The notes below the pieces were generated by a model. That model did not search any database, had not been told where the DNA came from, and worked only from the letters and a program-made list of their open reading frames with translations. From Gemmatimonadaceae bacterium (GTDB lineage Bacteria > Gemmatimonadota > Gemmatimonadetes > Gemmatimonadales > Gemmatimonadaceae): a stretch of DNA of 64,000 nt. Both the position numbers and the translations under genes were made by a program. The stretch spans positions 1-64,000 of the forward strand of contig JAICOJ010000008.1 in NCBI GenBank assembly GCA_025930755.1, read 5' to 3'. Every line of letters begins with the position of its first letter. The first letter of the stretch is position 1. Shown piece by piece: positions 34,786 through 44,471 of the stretch.

Positions 34786-36023
34786 TCGGCCCGCAGCGCC
34801 GCGATGGGATTGAGACGCGCCGCTCGTGAGGCGGGATATACGCCGAACAGCACGCCGACGCCGGCGCCCAGGGCCAGCGCGAGCACCACCGACCAGAGCG
34901 TCACGCGCGCGGGGAGCGGGGACACAGCGGCGACGAGCTGCGCGAATGCCCACCCCGCGGCGACGCCGCCGACACCACCGAGGGTGGCGAGCGCGATCGC
35001 CTCGGCGAGAAACTGGCGGCGGATGTCACGGGCCCGCGCGCCCACCGATTTGCGAATGCCGATCTCGCGCGTCCGCTCGTTCACCGCCATCAGCATGATG
35101 TTCATGATGACGATGCCACCCACGACGATGCCGATCGCGACCACCGCCGGAATGGCGCTGAAGAGCACCCGCGTGAGGCGCTTCCAGAAATCGACGAGCG
35201 CGTCCGCCGTCTCGACCGAGAAATCATTGTCCTCTCCCGGTCTCAGGCCATGCGCGATGCGCATCGCCTCCTCCGCGCGCTGCATCCCGGCGGCGACGTC
35301 GGCCGCTTCCGCCATCTTCACCGAGATGGTGGTCGTCTGCCGCCGGCCGTACAGGCTCTCGAAGGCGCTGAGCGGGAGCATCACGAAGCCGTCGAACGAT
35401 TGGCCAAGGACGCGGCCTTTCTTCTCGACGACGCCGACCACCTCGAAGCGCTGGCCGATGATTCGCACGTACCGGCCGATCGGGTCGGCACCCTCGAAGA
35501 GACGGTCCGCGATGTCCCAGCCGAGCACGACGACCGGCCGTCGCTCGCGCACATCGATCTCGGTGAGGGGGCGGCCCGAGGCGAAGCGGTAGTCCTGCAC
35601 CACCTGGTACGGCGGCGTCACGCCGAAGATGAGCACATCACCCACCACACGGTCACGCCATTCGACATCGGCCTGAGGTGTCGGCCATCCGGATGTCATC
35701 CCCACGGCTACCGCACGCGGGATCGCCGCGGCGACGCTGCGCGCGTCGTCCGCGGTCACGCGTGGGCGGCGCTGGATGCGCTTCCATTCCTCGTCGTCGA
35801 AGAAGCCCACGCGAATCGGGACGCGCCGCACCTGAAACGCGTTCGCGCCGATGATCGCGTCGGCGATGTTCTCACGGACGTAGGCATTCATCCCCTGGAT
35901 GATGGCCACCACGGCCACGAGAAAGGCGACCGAGACGACGATGCCGAGCGTCGTGAAGAACGACCTCAGCGCATTCGCGCGCAGCTGGTTGAGCGCGACC
36001 TTGATAACGTCCGCGTTGCGCAT
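34782..36023 (-). CDS. MacB/FtsX-type ABC permease, type A (second pair)
   Basis: 413 residues from ATG 36023. The N-terminal helix RSFFTTLGIVVSVAFLVAV precedes a periplasmic core domain, and three helices with RTREIGIRKSVGARARD between them end the protein. The segment FDDEEWKRIQRRPRV is shared in position and sequence with TTDEEWRSFARRPRI of the permease at 39501-40742, so these two are paralogues (type A). It overlaps the type B gene downstream by 4 bases. It likely moves or pushes a substrate through a MacA/TolC-type conduit; the substrate is unknown. Confidence 0.9.
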   Translation of the reverse strand: MRNADVIKVALNQLRANALRSFFTTLGIVVSVAFLVAVVAIIQGMNAYVRENIADAIIGANAFQVRRVPIRVGFFDDEEWKRIQRRPRVTADDARSVAAAIPRAVAVGMTSGWPTPQADVEWRDRVVGDVLIFGVTPPYQVVQDYRFASGRPLTEIDVRERRPVVVLGWDIADRLFEGADPIGRYVRIIGQRFEVVGVVEKKGRVLGQSFDGFVMLPLSAFESLYGRRQTTTISVKMAEAADVAAGMQRAEEAMRIAHGLRPGEDNDFSVETADALVDFWKRLTRVLFSAIPAVVAIGIVVGGIVIMNIMLMAVNERTREIGIRKSVGARARDIRRQFLAEAIALATLGGVGGVAAGWAFAQLVAAVSPLPARVTLWSVVLALALGAGVGVLFGVYPASRAARLNPIAALRAE

Positions 36024-36085
36024 CGTCGGTGAACGATCTGCGCCCGCGATTCGTGTCACAAGGACTTGCGCGCCGCTGGTGGCCG

Positions 36086-38065
36086 CTAGGTGGTCTTCTT
36101 GGTGGGCTTGGTGCTCTTGCGCACCGGAGGCTTCGCCGGCGTCTTGGCCGCGGTCCGGGTCGCCGTTTTTCCGGACCCCGGAATCGACACGCGCGCGGCC
36201 AGCGTCGCGCTGGCGCCGCTGCCGGTCACGCGTGCCACCAGCGATTGCTCGACGGCCTCGCGGCCGAGCGTCCACCGGGTGCGAGCGCGCCCCTTGTCGT
36301 CGGTGACCACGCGCGCCGGTGACAGCGCTCCCGCCGTCGCCTTGAACGTCACGGTCGCTCCCTTTACCACGTTGCCGAATTCGTCGGTGACGCGGGCCTC
36401 GACACCGTCGGCGAGGAGCTTGCCCGGCGCACCTACCGCCTGCTTCGGCGTGAGCTCGATCGCCGACGCCGCCCCCGGACGGGCGGTCGCGTTCACGATG
36501 AGCGGTCGAGGAATGCCTTCCACGCGCACGGACATCGAATGCGGACCGGGCTCACGATCGAGCGTCCAGACAGCGCGCGCGATCCCGGTCGTGTCGGCCA
36601 TGATCGCGGAATCCGCGACCGATCCGCGCACCGGCGCGAAGTACACGATCGCACTCGGCACCGCATTGCCCGCGCGATCGAGCACCTTGATCGCGACCTT
36701 CTTGCCCAGCGCCGCGCCGACGGTCCCCGTCTGCGTGTTACCCCCGACGATCCACGCGGTCGAGGCCGTCCCGGGCTTTGCGGTCGCGGTGAGCACGACG
36801 GGGGGGACCGCGCGCGTCGTGCCGACCTGCGCACGCAGTCGCTGCGGACCGGCACGATTGGAGAGCGTCCATTCCACGCGCGCTTCGCCGAGCGAGTCGG
36901 TCCGCGGTGCGAGCGGAGTGAGGGCGCCGCCATCGAGTGCCACCCACCCCACGGGAATGTCCGTGAGTGGGCGCCCGGATGTATCGGTGACGCGGATCGC
37001 GACGGGGCGGGGAAGCTTCGCCCCGATGTCCGCGAGCTGGGCCGTGTCGATCGCGACGATGCGCGTCTCTGCCGCGACAGGTTCGGCGTCGGCCGTAACG
37101 GTCAGCGCGCTGTCGATCCCCTCGGCCATGACGAGCAGATGCCGCGATCCGGGAATCGGGCCAAGGCGCCAGACGGTCTTCGCGCGGCCGTCGGTGTCCG
37201 TCGTCGCTGTGTCGGGCTCGGCTGATCCTTCACCGGTCGCGGGCTGGAAGCGAATCTTGGCGTGAGGGATGGGGAGCCCGTGCCGTGATACGACGCGGAC
37301 GACGATGGGCAGTGGAAGCGGCGCGCGCGCGGGTGCACGCTGGTTGTCGCCGGAGGCCACGCGGACGGCGAAGGGCGTCGGAAGCACCTTCACCGGCGCC
37401 TGCGTGCGAACTCCCTCGATGGTTGCCTCGAGGATCGCGCGCCCCGGACGCAACGCAGTGGCGAGCCCATTCGAGTCGATCGCGACGATGGCGGTGTCCG
37501 TGGTGTGCCATTTCGCGAACAGGCCGGGAATGACGTAGCCCCGGCGGTCCACGCCACGGGCAGAGATCGCGCGCTGCTCGCCGTCGCGCATGCTGATGTC
37601 GCTGTCGCCCGCGACCCGGACGGCGGCCACGAACGGTCGGACGACGATGCGCGACCGAGCCACCAGCCCGCCAACCGTCGCGGTGATCGTCGTCGTGCCG
37701 GGGGCATGCGCGACGACACCGCCGCTCGGCGTCACCGATGCGATCTCCGGGTGGTCGCTCATCCAATTGAGCGAGGCGCCAACGAGGGCACTGCCGCTCT
37801 TGTCCTTGATCGTCGCCGTGAGCTGGAGCGTGTCGTTCAGCGCTTCGGCGGTATCGGCCAGAGGAGCGATGCCGACCCACACGGCACCGATGTCCCCGAC
37901 GGTCAGGTGGGCCGCGTCATCTCCAATGACTCCGTACGCGCGCGCGAACGACAGCACCGACACGAGGGCCGCCAGCGTCGACACCGTTTTTGCGAACGAT
38001 GACGTCGCCTTGGTGACGACTCGACCATGGACGGGAAGCTTGCTGCGGGGGACGCTCTCGCTCAT
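36086..38065 (-). CDS. Ig-like (Big) repeat protein with H1-like basic tail
   Basis: 659 residues. After an N-terminal hydrophobic segment (TVSTALAALVSVLSFARA, approximate wording of residues 27-44) come two Big2-like domains (TLQLTATIKDKSG, GGVVAHAPGTTTITATVGG near 80-135; DGEQRAISARGVDRRG near 160) and about four Big1-like repeats, each with a D(T/K)xGRA(K/R)xxWxLG unit (for example TDTDGRAKTVWRLG, DSLGEARVEWTLS, ADTTGIARAVWTLD, TDDKGRARTRWTLG). The last ~27 residues are Lys/Pro/Thr/Ala-rich, like a histone H1 tail. It lies between two permease pairs and may be surface-exposed or a substrate of the exporter; both are inference. Confidence 0.8.
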   Translation of the reverse strand: MSESVPRSKLPVHGRVVTKATSSFAKTVSTLAALVSVLSFARAYGVIGDDAAHLTVGDIGAVWVGIAPLADTAEALNDTLQLTATIKDKSGSALVGASLNWMSDHPEIASVTPSGGVVAHAPGTTTITATVGGLVARSRIVVRPFVAAVRVAGDSDISMRDGEQRAISARGVDRRGYVIPGLFAKWHTTDTAIVAIDSNGLATALRPGRAILEATIEGVRTQAPVKVLPTPFAVRVASGDNQRAPARAPLPLPIVVRVVSRHGLPIPHAKIRFQPATGEGSAEPDTATTDTDGRAKTVWRLGPIPGSRHLLVMAEGIDSALTVTADAEPVAAETRIVAIDTAQLADIGAKLPRPVAIRVTDTSGRPLTDIPVGWVALDGGALTPLAPRTDSLGEARVEWTLSNRAGPQRLRAQVGTTRAVPPVVLTATAKPGTASTAWIVGGNTQTGTVGAALGKKVAIKVLDRAGNAVPSAIVYFAPVRGSVADSAIMADTTGIARAVWTLDREPGPHSMSVRVEGIPRPLIVNATARPGAASAIELTPKQAVGAPGKLLADGVEARVTDEFGNVVKGATVTFKATAGALSPARVVTDDKGRARTRWTLGREAVEQSLVARVTGSGASATLAARVSIPGSGKTATRTAAKTPAKPPVRKSTKPTKKTT

Positions 38066-38103
38066 ACGGAGAGGACTGGATGAGCGGGGCTACGGTCACG
38101 AAA

Positions 38104-38139
38104 ATCGAGGATGTCGAGGCTGTCGACGTGGTCGAGATG
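38104..38139. repeat. Lone array of four 9-bp GTCGAG-type units
   Basis: ATCGAGGAT, GTCGAGGCT, GTCGACGTG and GTCGAGATG lie head to tail upstream of the Ig-repeat gene. The unit type matches that of the inverted repeat at 2984-3110, but I see no complementary arm here. The remainder of the 166-base gap shows nothing recognisable. Confidence 0.6.
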
Positions 38140-38232
38140 AACGAAGGGAACATCAAGTAATGCGCTAAGTTACGCACCGTACTTAAAGTTCCCCTCGAGA
38201 CCAGTCGATTTGTCGGACTGCTCGGCGCCTCG

Positions 38233-39498
38233 CTACTCGTACCGCAGAGCCTCCACCGGGTCCAATCGGGCCGCACGCATGGCCGGAAGGATCCCGAAGA
38301 GGATGCCCGTGAGCGCGCTGCCGCCCACCGCGACCGCGATCCACTGCGGCGTCATCGCTGCCTCGATGGGCGTATTGGTCCGGACGAGCCAGGTGACGAT
38401 CGCCCCCATGGCGAGCCCCACCACGGCACCGACGCCGGTGAGTGTGACCGCCTCGACGAGGAACTGCCACATGATCGTGAGGCGGGTCGCTCCCAGTGCC
38501 TTGCGCACCCCGATTTCGCGCGTGCGCTCGGTGACGCTGATCATCATGATCGCGATGACGCCCACGCCACCGACGATCAGCCCGATCGCCGACAACACGA
38601 ACATCACGATGAAGAACACCCCGGTGAGCTTGTTCCAGAACTCGAACAGCTTCTCCTGCGGCGTCACGAAGAACGTGTTCTCGGTCGCCGGCTTGAGTCC
38701 CCGGATGGATCGCAGCCGGGCGATCACGTCATCCATGGCCACATCGCGGGACACGCCATCGACCGGTTTGACGGTCATGTCGGCCCACTCCGTCCAGACC
38801 CCCAGGTGCCGTCGCCCGGATTCAAAGGGCACGATGGCGCGCGGGCGGTCGCCACCCTCGCGACCGGGTGTGCCGAGAAAGCTCGCCTTGTAGTGGTAGA
38901 GGCCGATCACGCGGAACTGCTGCCCGTTGATCGCGATGAATTTCCCGATGGGGTCGGAGTCCCCAAAGAGCTTCTCCGCCATCAGGTCATTGATCAGGAC
39001 GACGCGCGCGCCGGTCGCGTTCTCGGCGTACGTGAAGCTTCGGCCGGGCGAAATGTCGCCGCCGTCCACGTCCGTCCACCCCGGCGTGTACAGGTCGAGC
39101 AGGGCATTCTTGAGCGTGCGATCCTTGCGCTTGAACGTCGCCGACGATCCGACGTGGGTCGTGACGCCGCGAATGGTGGGCAAGCGCGCGAGCGCCTCGG
39201 CCTCCTCGGTCGTCAGCGGCGGGTAGTGAATCCACTGACAGGTCTCGTCGCTCCCGTCGCAGACGTTGAACTCGATGGGGAACTTGTAGATGAAGAACGA
39301 AGTCGGGCCGGCGGCCTCGAAGTCGCGGGCGACGCTGCGATTGATGCCGTAGATCGCGGCTGAGATGGCGACCACGGTGAAGACGCCGATGGCGACGCCG
39401 AGGATCGTGAGCGCGGCGCGCACCTTGTTTGCCCGGATCGAGTCGAAGGCGATGCCGACGCCTTCGAGCAGGCTGAAGACGCGTGTGGAGAGGCTCAT
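38233..39498 (-). CDS. MacB/FtsX-type ABC permease, type B (first pair)
   Basis: 421 residues from ATG 39498, 2 bases after the upstream permease stop. Layout: N-terminal helix (AALTILGVAIGVFTVVAI), periplasmic core (about 50-290) and three C-terminal helices with RTREIGVRKALGATRL. Two cysteines lie in the core (FNVCDGSDETCQW near 80-92), absent from the other three permeases, and could form a disulfide. It is the counterpart of the permease at 33514-34785. With its upstream neighbour it forms the first of two duplicated permease pairs. Confidence 0.9.
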   Translation of the reverse strand: MSLSTRVFSLLEGVGIAFDSIRANKVRAALTILGVAIGVFTVVAISAAIYGINRSVARDFEAAGPTSFFIYKFPIEFNVCDGSDETCQWIHYPPLTTEEAEALARLPTIRGVTTHVGSSATFKRKDRTLKNALLDLYTPGWTDVDGGDISPGRSFTYAENATGARVVLINDLMAEKLFGDSDPIGKFIAINGQQFRVIGLYHYKASFLGTPGREGGDRPRAIVPFESGRRHLGVWTEWADMTVKPVDGVSRDVAMDDVIARLRSIRGLKPATENTFFVTPQEKLFEFWNKLTGVFFIVMFVLSAIGLIVGGVGVIAIMMISVTERTREIGVRKALGATRLTIMWQFLVEAVTLTGVGAVVGLAMGAIVTWLVRTNTPIEAAMTPQWIAVAVGGSALTGILFGILPAMRAARLDPVEALRYE

Positions 39499-39500
39499 GG

Positions 39501-40742
39501 CTATTCCTGTCGCAGCGCGACGATCGGATCCAACCGGGCGGCGCGTGCGGCCGGGTACATGCCGGAGATGATTCCGACGCCGGCTCCGAGGATCACCGCC
39601 GTGACGACCGACCACGGGGCGACGCTCGCCGGCATTGGGCTGATCTGCGCGACGAGCGCGGCGAGCCCGATCCCGAGGAGAATGCCGAACGCCGCACCGA
39701 TCGTGCTGAGGGTCGCGGCCTCGACGAGGAACTGCGACAGAATGTCTCGCCGTCGCGCGCCAAGGGATTTCCGAATACCGATCTCTCGCGTGCGCTGCGC
39801 CACCGCCACGAGCATGATGTTCATGATCACGATCGCGCCCACGACGAGGCCGAGGGCGGGAAGTACGATGCCCGCCATCACCAGGATGTTCTCGATTTTC
39901 GCCCAGAAGGTCAGCGCCGACTCCGTGGTCTCGATCGAGAAGTTGTCCGGCTGGGCGGGACGGAGCTTGTGCCGGCCCCGCATGACCTGGCGCACGCGCT
40001 CCATGCCGTCGCGCATCCCCTGCATGGAGCTCGACTTGAGGATGATCCCGTCGATGACGCCGAACCGGCGATTGAGCAGGCGCGCCAATGGAGAATTCAT
40101 CGGACCGACGACGAACTTGTCCACGGACAAGCCGAAGACGGAGCCTTGCTCCTCCATGACGCCGATGATGCGGTACGGGACCCCTCCGATGCGGAGCTCG
40201 CGTCCCAGGGCACTCGTCGTCGGGAAGAAGCGCTTCTTCACATCCTGTCCGATGACGACCACCTTCGCCCCACTCGCGAACTCGTGAGGCGCGATGAGAC
40301 GTCCGCTCGCGACGTTGAGGTTCCGAATCTCGAAGAACGATCCATCGACGGCGAACGCCTCGACGTCCCGCGGGCGCATGTCCTTGGTGGACACCGGAAT
40401 CTGGTCCCGGCTCTCGACCGCCCACATGATGTCGGGCGGCAGCGCCTTCACCACCGGCTCGACGTCGTGCAGATAGATACGCGGACGCCGGGCAAACGAC
40501 CGCCATTCCTCATCGGTCGTGTGCATCTCGAAGTACGGCCGGTGACGCAGCGTGAACGTGTTCACGCCCATCAGCTTTCCGGCGAACTCTTCCTCCATGT
40601 AGCGGCCCATGCCGTTGATGACGGCGACTACCGCGATGAGGAACATGACGCCGATCGTCACGCCGAGCAGCGTGAAAAAGCTCTTCAGCTTTTGCGCGCG
40701 GATCTGCGACAGCGCGAGGCGGATGGCTTCGAGGAATGGCAC
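39501..40742 (-). CDS. MacB/FtsX-type ABC permease, type A (first pair)
   Basis: 413 residues from GTG 40742, 1 base after the stop of the ATPase gene. N-terminal helix SFFTLLGVTIGVMFLIAVV, periplasmic MacB-like core domain, and three C-terminal helices around RTREIGIRKSLGARRRD. It shares the DEEW...RRPRI segment with the permease at 34782-36023. Tight spacing with the ATPase, adaptor and outer-membrane genes makes it the primary permease of a tripartite export system. No ATPase domain is fused, unlike E. coli MacB. Confidence 0.92.
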   Translation of the reverse strand: MPFLEAIRLALSQIRAQKLKSFFTLLGVTIGVMFLIAVVAVINGMGRYMEEEFAGKLMGVNTFTLRHRPYFEMHTTDEEWRSFARRPRIYLHDVEPVVKALPPDIMWAVESRDQIPVSTKDMRPRDVEAFAVDGSFFEIRNLNVASGRLIAPHEFASGAKVVVIGQDVKKRFFPTTSALGRELRIGGVPYRIIGVMEEQGSVFGLSVDKFVVGPMNSPLARLLNRRFGVIDGIILKSSSMQGMRDGMERVRQVMRGRHKLRPAQPDNFSIETTESALTFWAKIENILVMAGIVLPALGLVVGAIVIMNIMLVAVAQRTREIGIRKSLGARRRDILSQFLVEAATLSTIGAAFGILLGIGLAALVAQISPMPASVAPWSVVTAVILGAGVGIISGMYPAARAARLDPIVALRQE

Positions 40743-40743
40743 G

Positions 40744-41550
40744 TCAGTGAGCCGCTTGCGCGAGGGCGACGCGCTGCGCGAAGGTGTCACGCCGCTCATC
40801 GGAGGAGATGCGTCCGTCGCGGAGCACCACAATGCGCTTGGCGTGCGCCGCGATGTCCGCCTCGTGCGTCACCATGATGACCGTCTGGCCTTCCGTGGCC
40901 AGCGACTCGAAGACGCGCATGATCTCCGCGGACGTTCCCGAGTCGAGGTTTCCGGTCGGCTCGTCGGCCAGGAGGATCGCCGGCTCGTTGACGAGCGCGC
41001 GCGCGATGGCGACGCGCTGCCGCTGACCGCCCGACAGCTCGTTGGGCCGGTGCGTGGCACGGTCACCGAGCTGGACCCGCTCCAGTGCCTGCGTCGCACG
41101 GCGCTTGCGCTCCTGCGACGGGACGCCCGCGTATACCAGCGGAAGCTCCACGTTGTGAAGCGCGGTTGCGCGGGGAAGAAGATTGAACGTCTGGAAGACG
41201 AAGCCGATCTCGCGATTCCGAACGCGCGCGAGCTCGTCATCACTCATGTCCGAGACGAGCATCCCGTTGAGCCAGTACTCCCCGGCCGTCGGCGTGTCGA
41301 GGCAGCCAATGAGATTCATGAGCGTCGACTTGCCCGAGCCCGAGGGACCCATGATCGCGACGTACTCGTTCCGCCGGATGGCGAGGTCCACGCCACGGAG
41401 GGCGTGGACGACCTCGCCCCCCATGTCGTAGTCCCGCTGGATATTCCGCGTGACGATGACCCAGTCCTCGTCAGGCGCGAGTCCCGCGTTGCGAATGACC
41501 GCTTCGCGCTCGGCGGTGTGGCTGACGGGCGTGTCCGTGTGCGGGCTCAC
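40744..41550 (-). CDS. MacB/LolD-type ABC transporter ATPase
   Basis: 268 residues. Walker [10 protein letters not shown] near 68-76, Q-loop VFQTFNLLP, signature [15 protein letters not shown], Walker [14 protein letters not shown] and H-switch VTHEAD are all intact. The signature and the GNLDSGT extension are typical of the MacB/LolD/FtsE branch. The GTG start overlaps the stop of the adaptor gene. It is the only ABC ATPase in the window, so it presumably energises all four nearby permeases. Confidence 0.95.
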   Translation of the reverse strand: MSPHTDTPVSHTAEREAVIRNAGLAPDEDWVIVTRNIQRDYDMGGEVVHALRGVDLAIRRNEYVAIMGPSGSGKSTLMNLIGCLDTPTAGEYWLNGMLVSDMSDDELARVRNREIGFVFQTFNLLPRATALHNVELPLVYAGVPSQERKRRATQALERVQLGDRATHRPNELSGGQRQRVAIARALVNEPAILLADEPTGNLDSGTSAEIMRVFESLATEGQTVIMVTHEADIAAHAKRIVVLRDGRISSDERRDTFAQRVALAQAAH

Positions 41551-42836
41551 GTCTGCGCTCCCGCCGCGGTCGTGGTCTCCTCCGCCTTCGCCGCGCGAAC
41601 CGTGGCGCCATCCTTCAGCTCGCGGATCGCCTGGTAGCTGCCGGCGACGATTTTCTCGCCCGGCTGCAGTCCGTCGACGACCTCGAAATACTCTTCGCCG
41701 GCGATCCCCACGCGAACGGGACGGAACGTGACCTTGTTGTCCGCGCCCACGATGAAGACGCCTTCGACGTCCCGCTGGCCCACCTGCTTCGTGGGCTGGC
41801 GTCCGAGCGCGATCGCGGCGGAATCGCCGGACCGCGACGTCTCGTGCTCGCGCACGGTGAGCGCGATGATCGGCACCGCCACCACGTTCGTGCGCGTGTC
41901 GGTAATGATCTTGGCCGTCGCCGAGAAGTCGGGGCGCGTTTCCGAGGGCGGGTTGAGCAGCTGCACCGTGACCTCGTAGTCCACCGCCTGGTCGGAGCCT
42001 TGCGGCCCGCCGGAGGCCAGCTTGATCGAGCTATTGGAGATCTCGACGACGCGTCCGACGAACGTCGTGTCGGGGAACGCGTCGATCTCGACCGTCGCCG
42101 AGTCCCCGAGCGAGATCCGGGCGACGTCGGTCTCGTCGACCTTGATCTTCGTCTCGAGCACGCTCATGTCGGCGATCGTGAGCAGCGTGGCCGCGTCCAT
42201 GTTGAACGTGCCGGGAACCGCGGTCTCACCGAGCTCGACGTTCAGCCGGGTGATACGCCCGGCCATTGGCGCCAGGATAACGGTCTTGGAGAGGCTCGAC
42301 CGCGCGTCGCGCAGCGTTGCCGCTGACTGCTCGACGTTGTGGCGCGCCGACTGGTACAGCGCCTCGTTCACCTCGAGTGTGGTCTTGAGCTGCTCGAGCT
42401 GCTCGGCGGAGACGAGTGTGGGATTCGCTTTGCGGATCTCCTCGGATCGGGCGAGGTTGCTGCGCGCCTGCTCCAGGTTCGCGCGCGCCTGGGCTTCCTG
42501 CGCGCGTGCGGCGGCGACGCCAGCCTCGGCACGCTGGACGCCCGCCTGGTATTGCACCGGCTCGATCTCGAGCAGGAACTGCCCGCGCGAGACCATCTGC
42601 CCTTCCTTCACGGCGAGTCGCACGATGCGGCCGCTGATGTCGGCGGTGAGATCGACCTTGGTTCGTGGCTCGACCTGTCCGCTGGCCGTGACCGACGCGA
42701 TGAGATCACGTCGCGCCACTTCCTCCATCCGAACTTCAACGCCCTGGTTGCCGCGCTTCGCCGCGGTGACCGCGATCCACACACCCGCGACAAGCGCCAA
42801 TCCCACGCCGATCCCCCACTTGGTCTTCCGGCTCAT
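41547..42836 (-). CDS. MacA-like periplasmic adaptor (HlyD family)
   Basis: 429 residues from ATG 42836. An N-terminal anchor ([20 protein letters not shown]), a lipoyl/barrel-sandwich part ([21 protein letters not shown]; later [13 protein letters not shown]), a long alpha-helical hairpin (about 95-175, Ala/Gln/Arg rich coiled coil) and beta-barrel/membrane-proximal domains ([17 protein letters not shown]). It should bridge the inner-membrane permeases to the TolC-like protein encoded just upstream. The tail after [18 protein letters not shown] is low complexity. Confidence 0.93.
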   Translation of the reverse strand: MSRKTKWGIGVGLALVAGVWIAVTAAKRGNQGVEVRMEEVARRDLIASVTASGQVEPRTKVDLTADISGRIVRLAVKEGQMVSRGQFLLEIEPVQYQAGVQRAEAGVAAARAQEAQARANLEQARSNLARSEEIRKANPTLVSAEQLEQLKTTLEVNEALYQSARHNVEQSAATLRDARSSLSKTVILAPMAGRITRLNVELGETAVPGTFNMDAATLLTIADMSVLETKIKVDETDVARISLGDSATVEIDAFPDTTFVGRVVEISNSSIKLASGGPQGSDQAVDYEVTVQLLNPPSETRPDFSATAKIITDTRTNVVAVPIIALTVREHETSRSGDSAAIALGRQPTKQVGQRDVEGVFIVGADNKVTFRPVRVGIAGEEYFEVVDGLQPGEKIVAGSYQAIRELKDGATVRAAKAEETTTAAGAQT

Positions 42837-42849
42837 TGTTGGTCCTCGT

Positions 42850-44340
42850 TTAGCGAAGGGGGCGGCCGACCGCGTTTTCCAGCGCGGCCCACGCCTGATG
42901 GTAATCGTAAATGGCTGCGATCCGATCCTGCTCGGCGCGCTCGAAGCTCGAGCGTGATTCCGCCAGCTCCACGAAGGTCGCCGCGCCGACGCGATACCGC
43001 TCTTCCGTGAGGCGGAGCTCATCGCGAGCCTTGGCCGCGTTTTGCTCCTGCACTTCGCTCGCGCGGACGGCGGTGACGAGTGTGAAATAGGCGGCGCTGA
43101 CGTCCGCCGTCAGCCGAAGCTCCTGTTGCCGTACCTGATAGCGTGCATCGTCCCGGGTCGCCTGCGCAACCTGCACCCGCTGCTCGCGAGCGAACCCGTC
43201 GAACAGGGGTAGCGATACACGAGCCTGCAGGCTGAACGGCTGCCGCGTGAAATCGAATGGGAAGCGGTCGTTCTCGCGGCGGATCGCCGCTTCATCGGCC
43301 GGTCCGAACTGGAACTCGCTGTTGCAGAACGCGGTGATGGGCGCGAGCCCGGCGCCCTGGCGAATCGAGTCGGTACTGAAGCACTGCGCGCGGTTCTGCA
43401 GCACCTGCGAGCGCTGCCCTTCGACCAGGAAGCGGTCGTTGGTGTACTGCTGCGTGTAGCCGCCCCAGCCGGTGCTCAGGCTGAGCGACGGCAGGTATTG
43501 CGACTGCGCGCGGCGTACATCGAGTGAAGCCACGCGCTCACGCGAACGATAGGCGCGAACGGTCGGGTTCTCTTCCCGCGCCACGCGCATCACTTCATCC
43601 AACGAGATCGACGGCGCGGTGACCGCGAACTGCGAGGTGAGCCGGACATTCGCGGGCTGTGCCACGCCCATGCGTTCGAAGAGGCGAAGCTTGTCCACCT
43701 CCGCGGTATTGCGCGCGCGAAGCGCGGCGACTTGCTGCGTCCCGAGGGCGACCTCGGCTCGCGTGACGTCGAGCTGGGTTCCCGACCCGACAGCCGCGCG
43801 TGCGCGTGCAAGCTCCAGCTGCACCTGGGCCGTGGCCGTGAGTGTATCCTGAAGGATCGCCTGTGCCTCGGACTTGAGCGCCTCCAGGTAATCCTGCTTG
43901 ATGAGGGCACGGAGCGTATGGCTCGAGCCGACGATGTCGGCCTCGACGGCGTCGCGGCGGGCCGACTCCAGCTTGGGCGTGATGAAGGTCGAAGGGCTGA
44001 TGTCGTACTGCAGCCCGAGCCAGTAGGACGACTGGTACACGTCGGAGCTCGTGCTGAAGTTCAGCCCCTGAAACGGCTGAGAGCCCTCCTTCCGGTACTC
44101 GCTGCTGAAGGAAAGGCTGGCACTCGGCAGCAAGGCACCGTAGGCCGCGCGAACGGACGCGCTGGCGGCGCGCCGATCGTTGACGAACTGGAGATGCAGC
44201 GGATTGTTGCGCTGGGCCAGCGCGATCGCCTCGTCAAGCGTGAGCACGGTGCCCCGCACACTATCCGCGACCTGCGCGATCACGGAAACGGGCAAGAGGC
44301 CAGTGGCAAGCGCGAGCGCGACGAGCACGGTAAATCGCAT
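42850..44340 (-). CDS. TolC-family outer-membrane efflux protein
   Basis: 496 residues from ATG 44340, with signal peptide VLVALALATGLLPVSVIAQ. Two outer-membrane efflux (OEP) repeats: LTLDEAIALAQRNNP near 33-47 and ISLDEVMRVAREENP near 250 start the two halves; long helices such as ELRLTEERYRVGAATFVELAESRSSF, here cited by RYRVGAATFVEL, form the tunnel. It is first in the export operon, 13 bases before the adaptor. There is a longer loop with cysteines (AQCFSTDSIRQGAG, TAFCNSEFQ) near 340-370. Confidence 0.93.
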   Translation of the reverse strand: MRFTVLVALALATGLLPVSVIAQVADSVRGTVLTLDEAIALAQRNNPLHLQFVNDRRAASASVRAAYGALLPSASLSFSSEYRKEGSQPFQGLNFSTSSDVYQSSYWLGLQYDISPSTFITPKLESARRDAVEADIVGSSHTLRALIKQDYLEALKSEAQAILQDTLTATAQVQLELARARAAVGSGTQLDVTRAEVALGTQQVAALRARNTAEVDKLRLFERMGVAQPANVRLTSQFAVTAPSISLDEVMRVAREENPTVRAYRSRERVASLDVRRAQSQYLPSLSLSTGWGGYTQQYTNDRFLVEGQRSQVLQNRAQCFSTDSIRQGAGLAPITAFCNSEFQFGPADEAAIRRENDRFPFDFTRQPFSLQARVSLPLFDGFAREQRVQVAQATRDDARYQVRQQELRLTADVSAAYFTLVTAVRASEVQEQNAAKARDELRLTEERYRVGAATFVELAESRSSFERAEQDRIAAIYDYHQAWAALENAVGRPLR

Positions 44341-44432
44341 CGGGGGGAACCTCGAGAGGAAGGACGTGTGAGCGTACGGGGCCCCGGCACAACCGGTTTC
44401 ACCGAGACACACGAGGCTCTGGAACGCGAAAA

Positions 44433-44452
44433 AGCCCCGCGACCGCGGGGCT
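44433..44452 (-). terminator. Intrinsic terminator upstream of tolC-like gene
   Basis: AGCCCCGCG (44433-44441) pairs with CGCGGGGCT (44444-44452). Read on the minus strand the stem is followed by TTTTTCGCG, so it terminates transcription from the secreted-protein gene ending at 44472 and separates it from the export operon. Confidence 0.88.
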
Positions 44453-44471
44453 CTTCGCCTCCAGCCATCGG

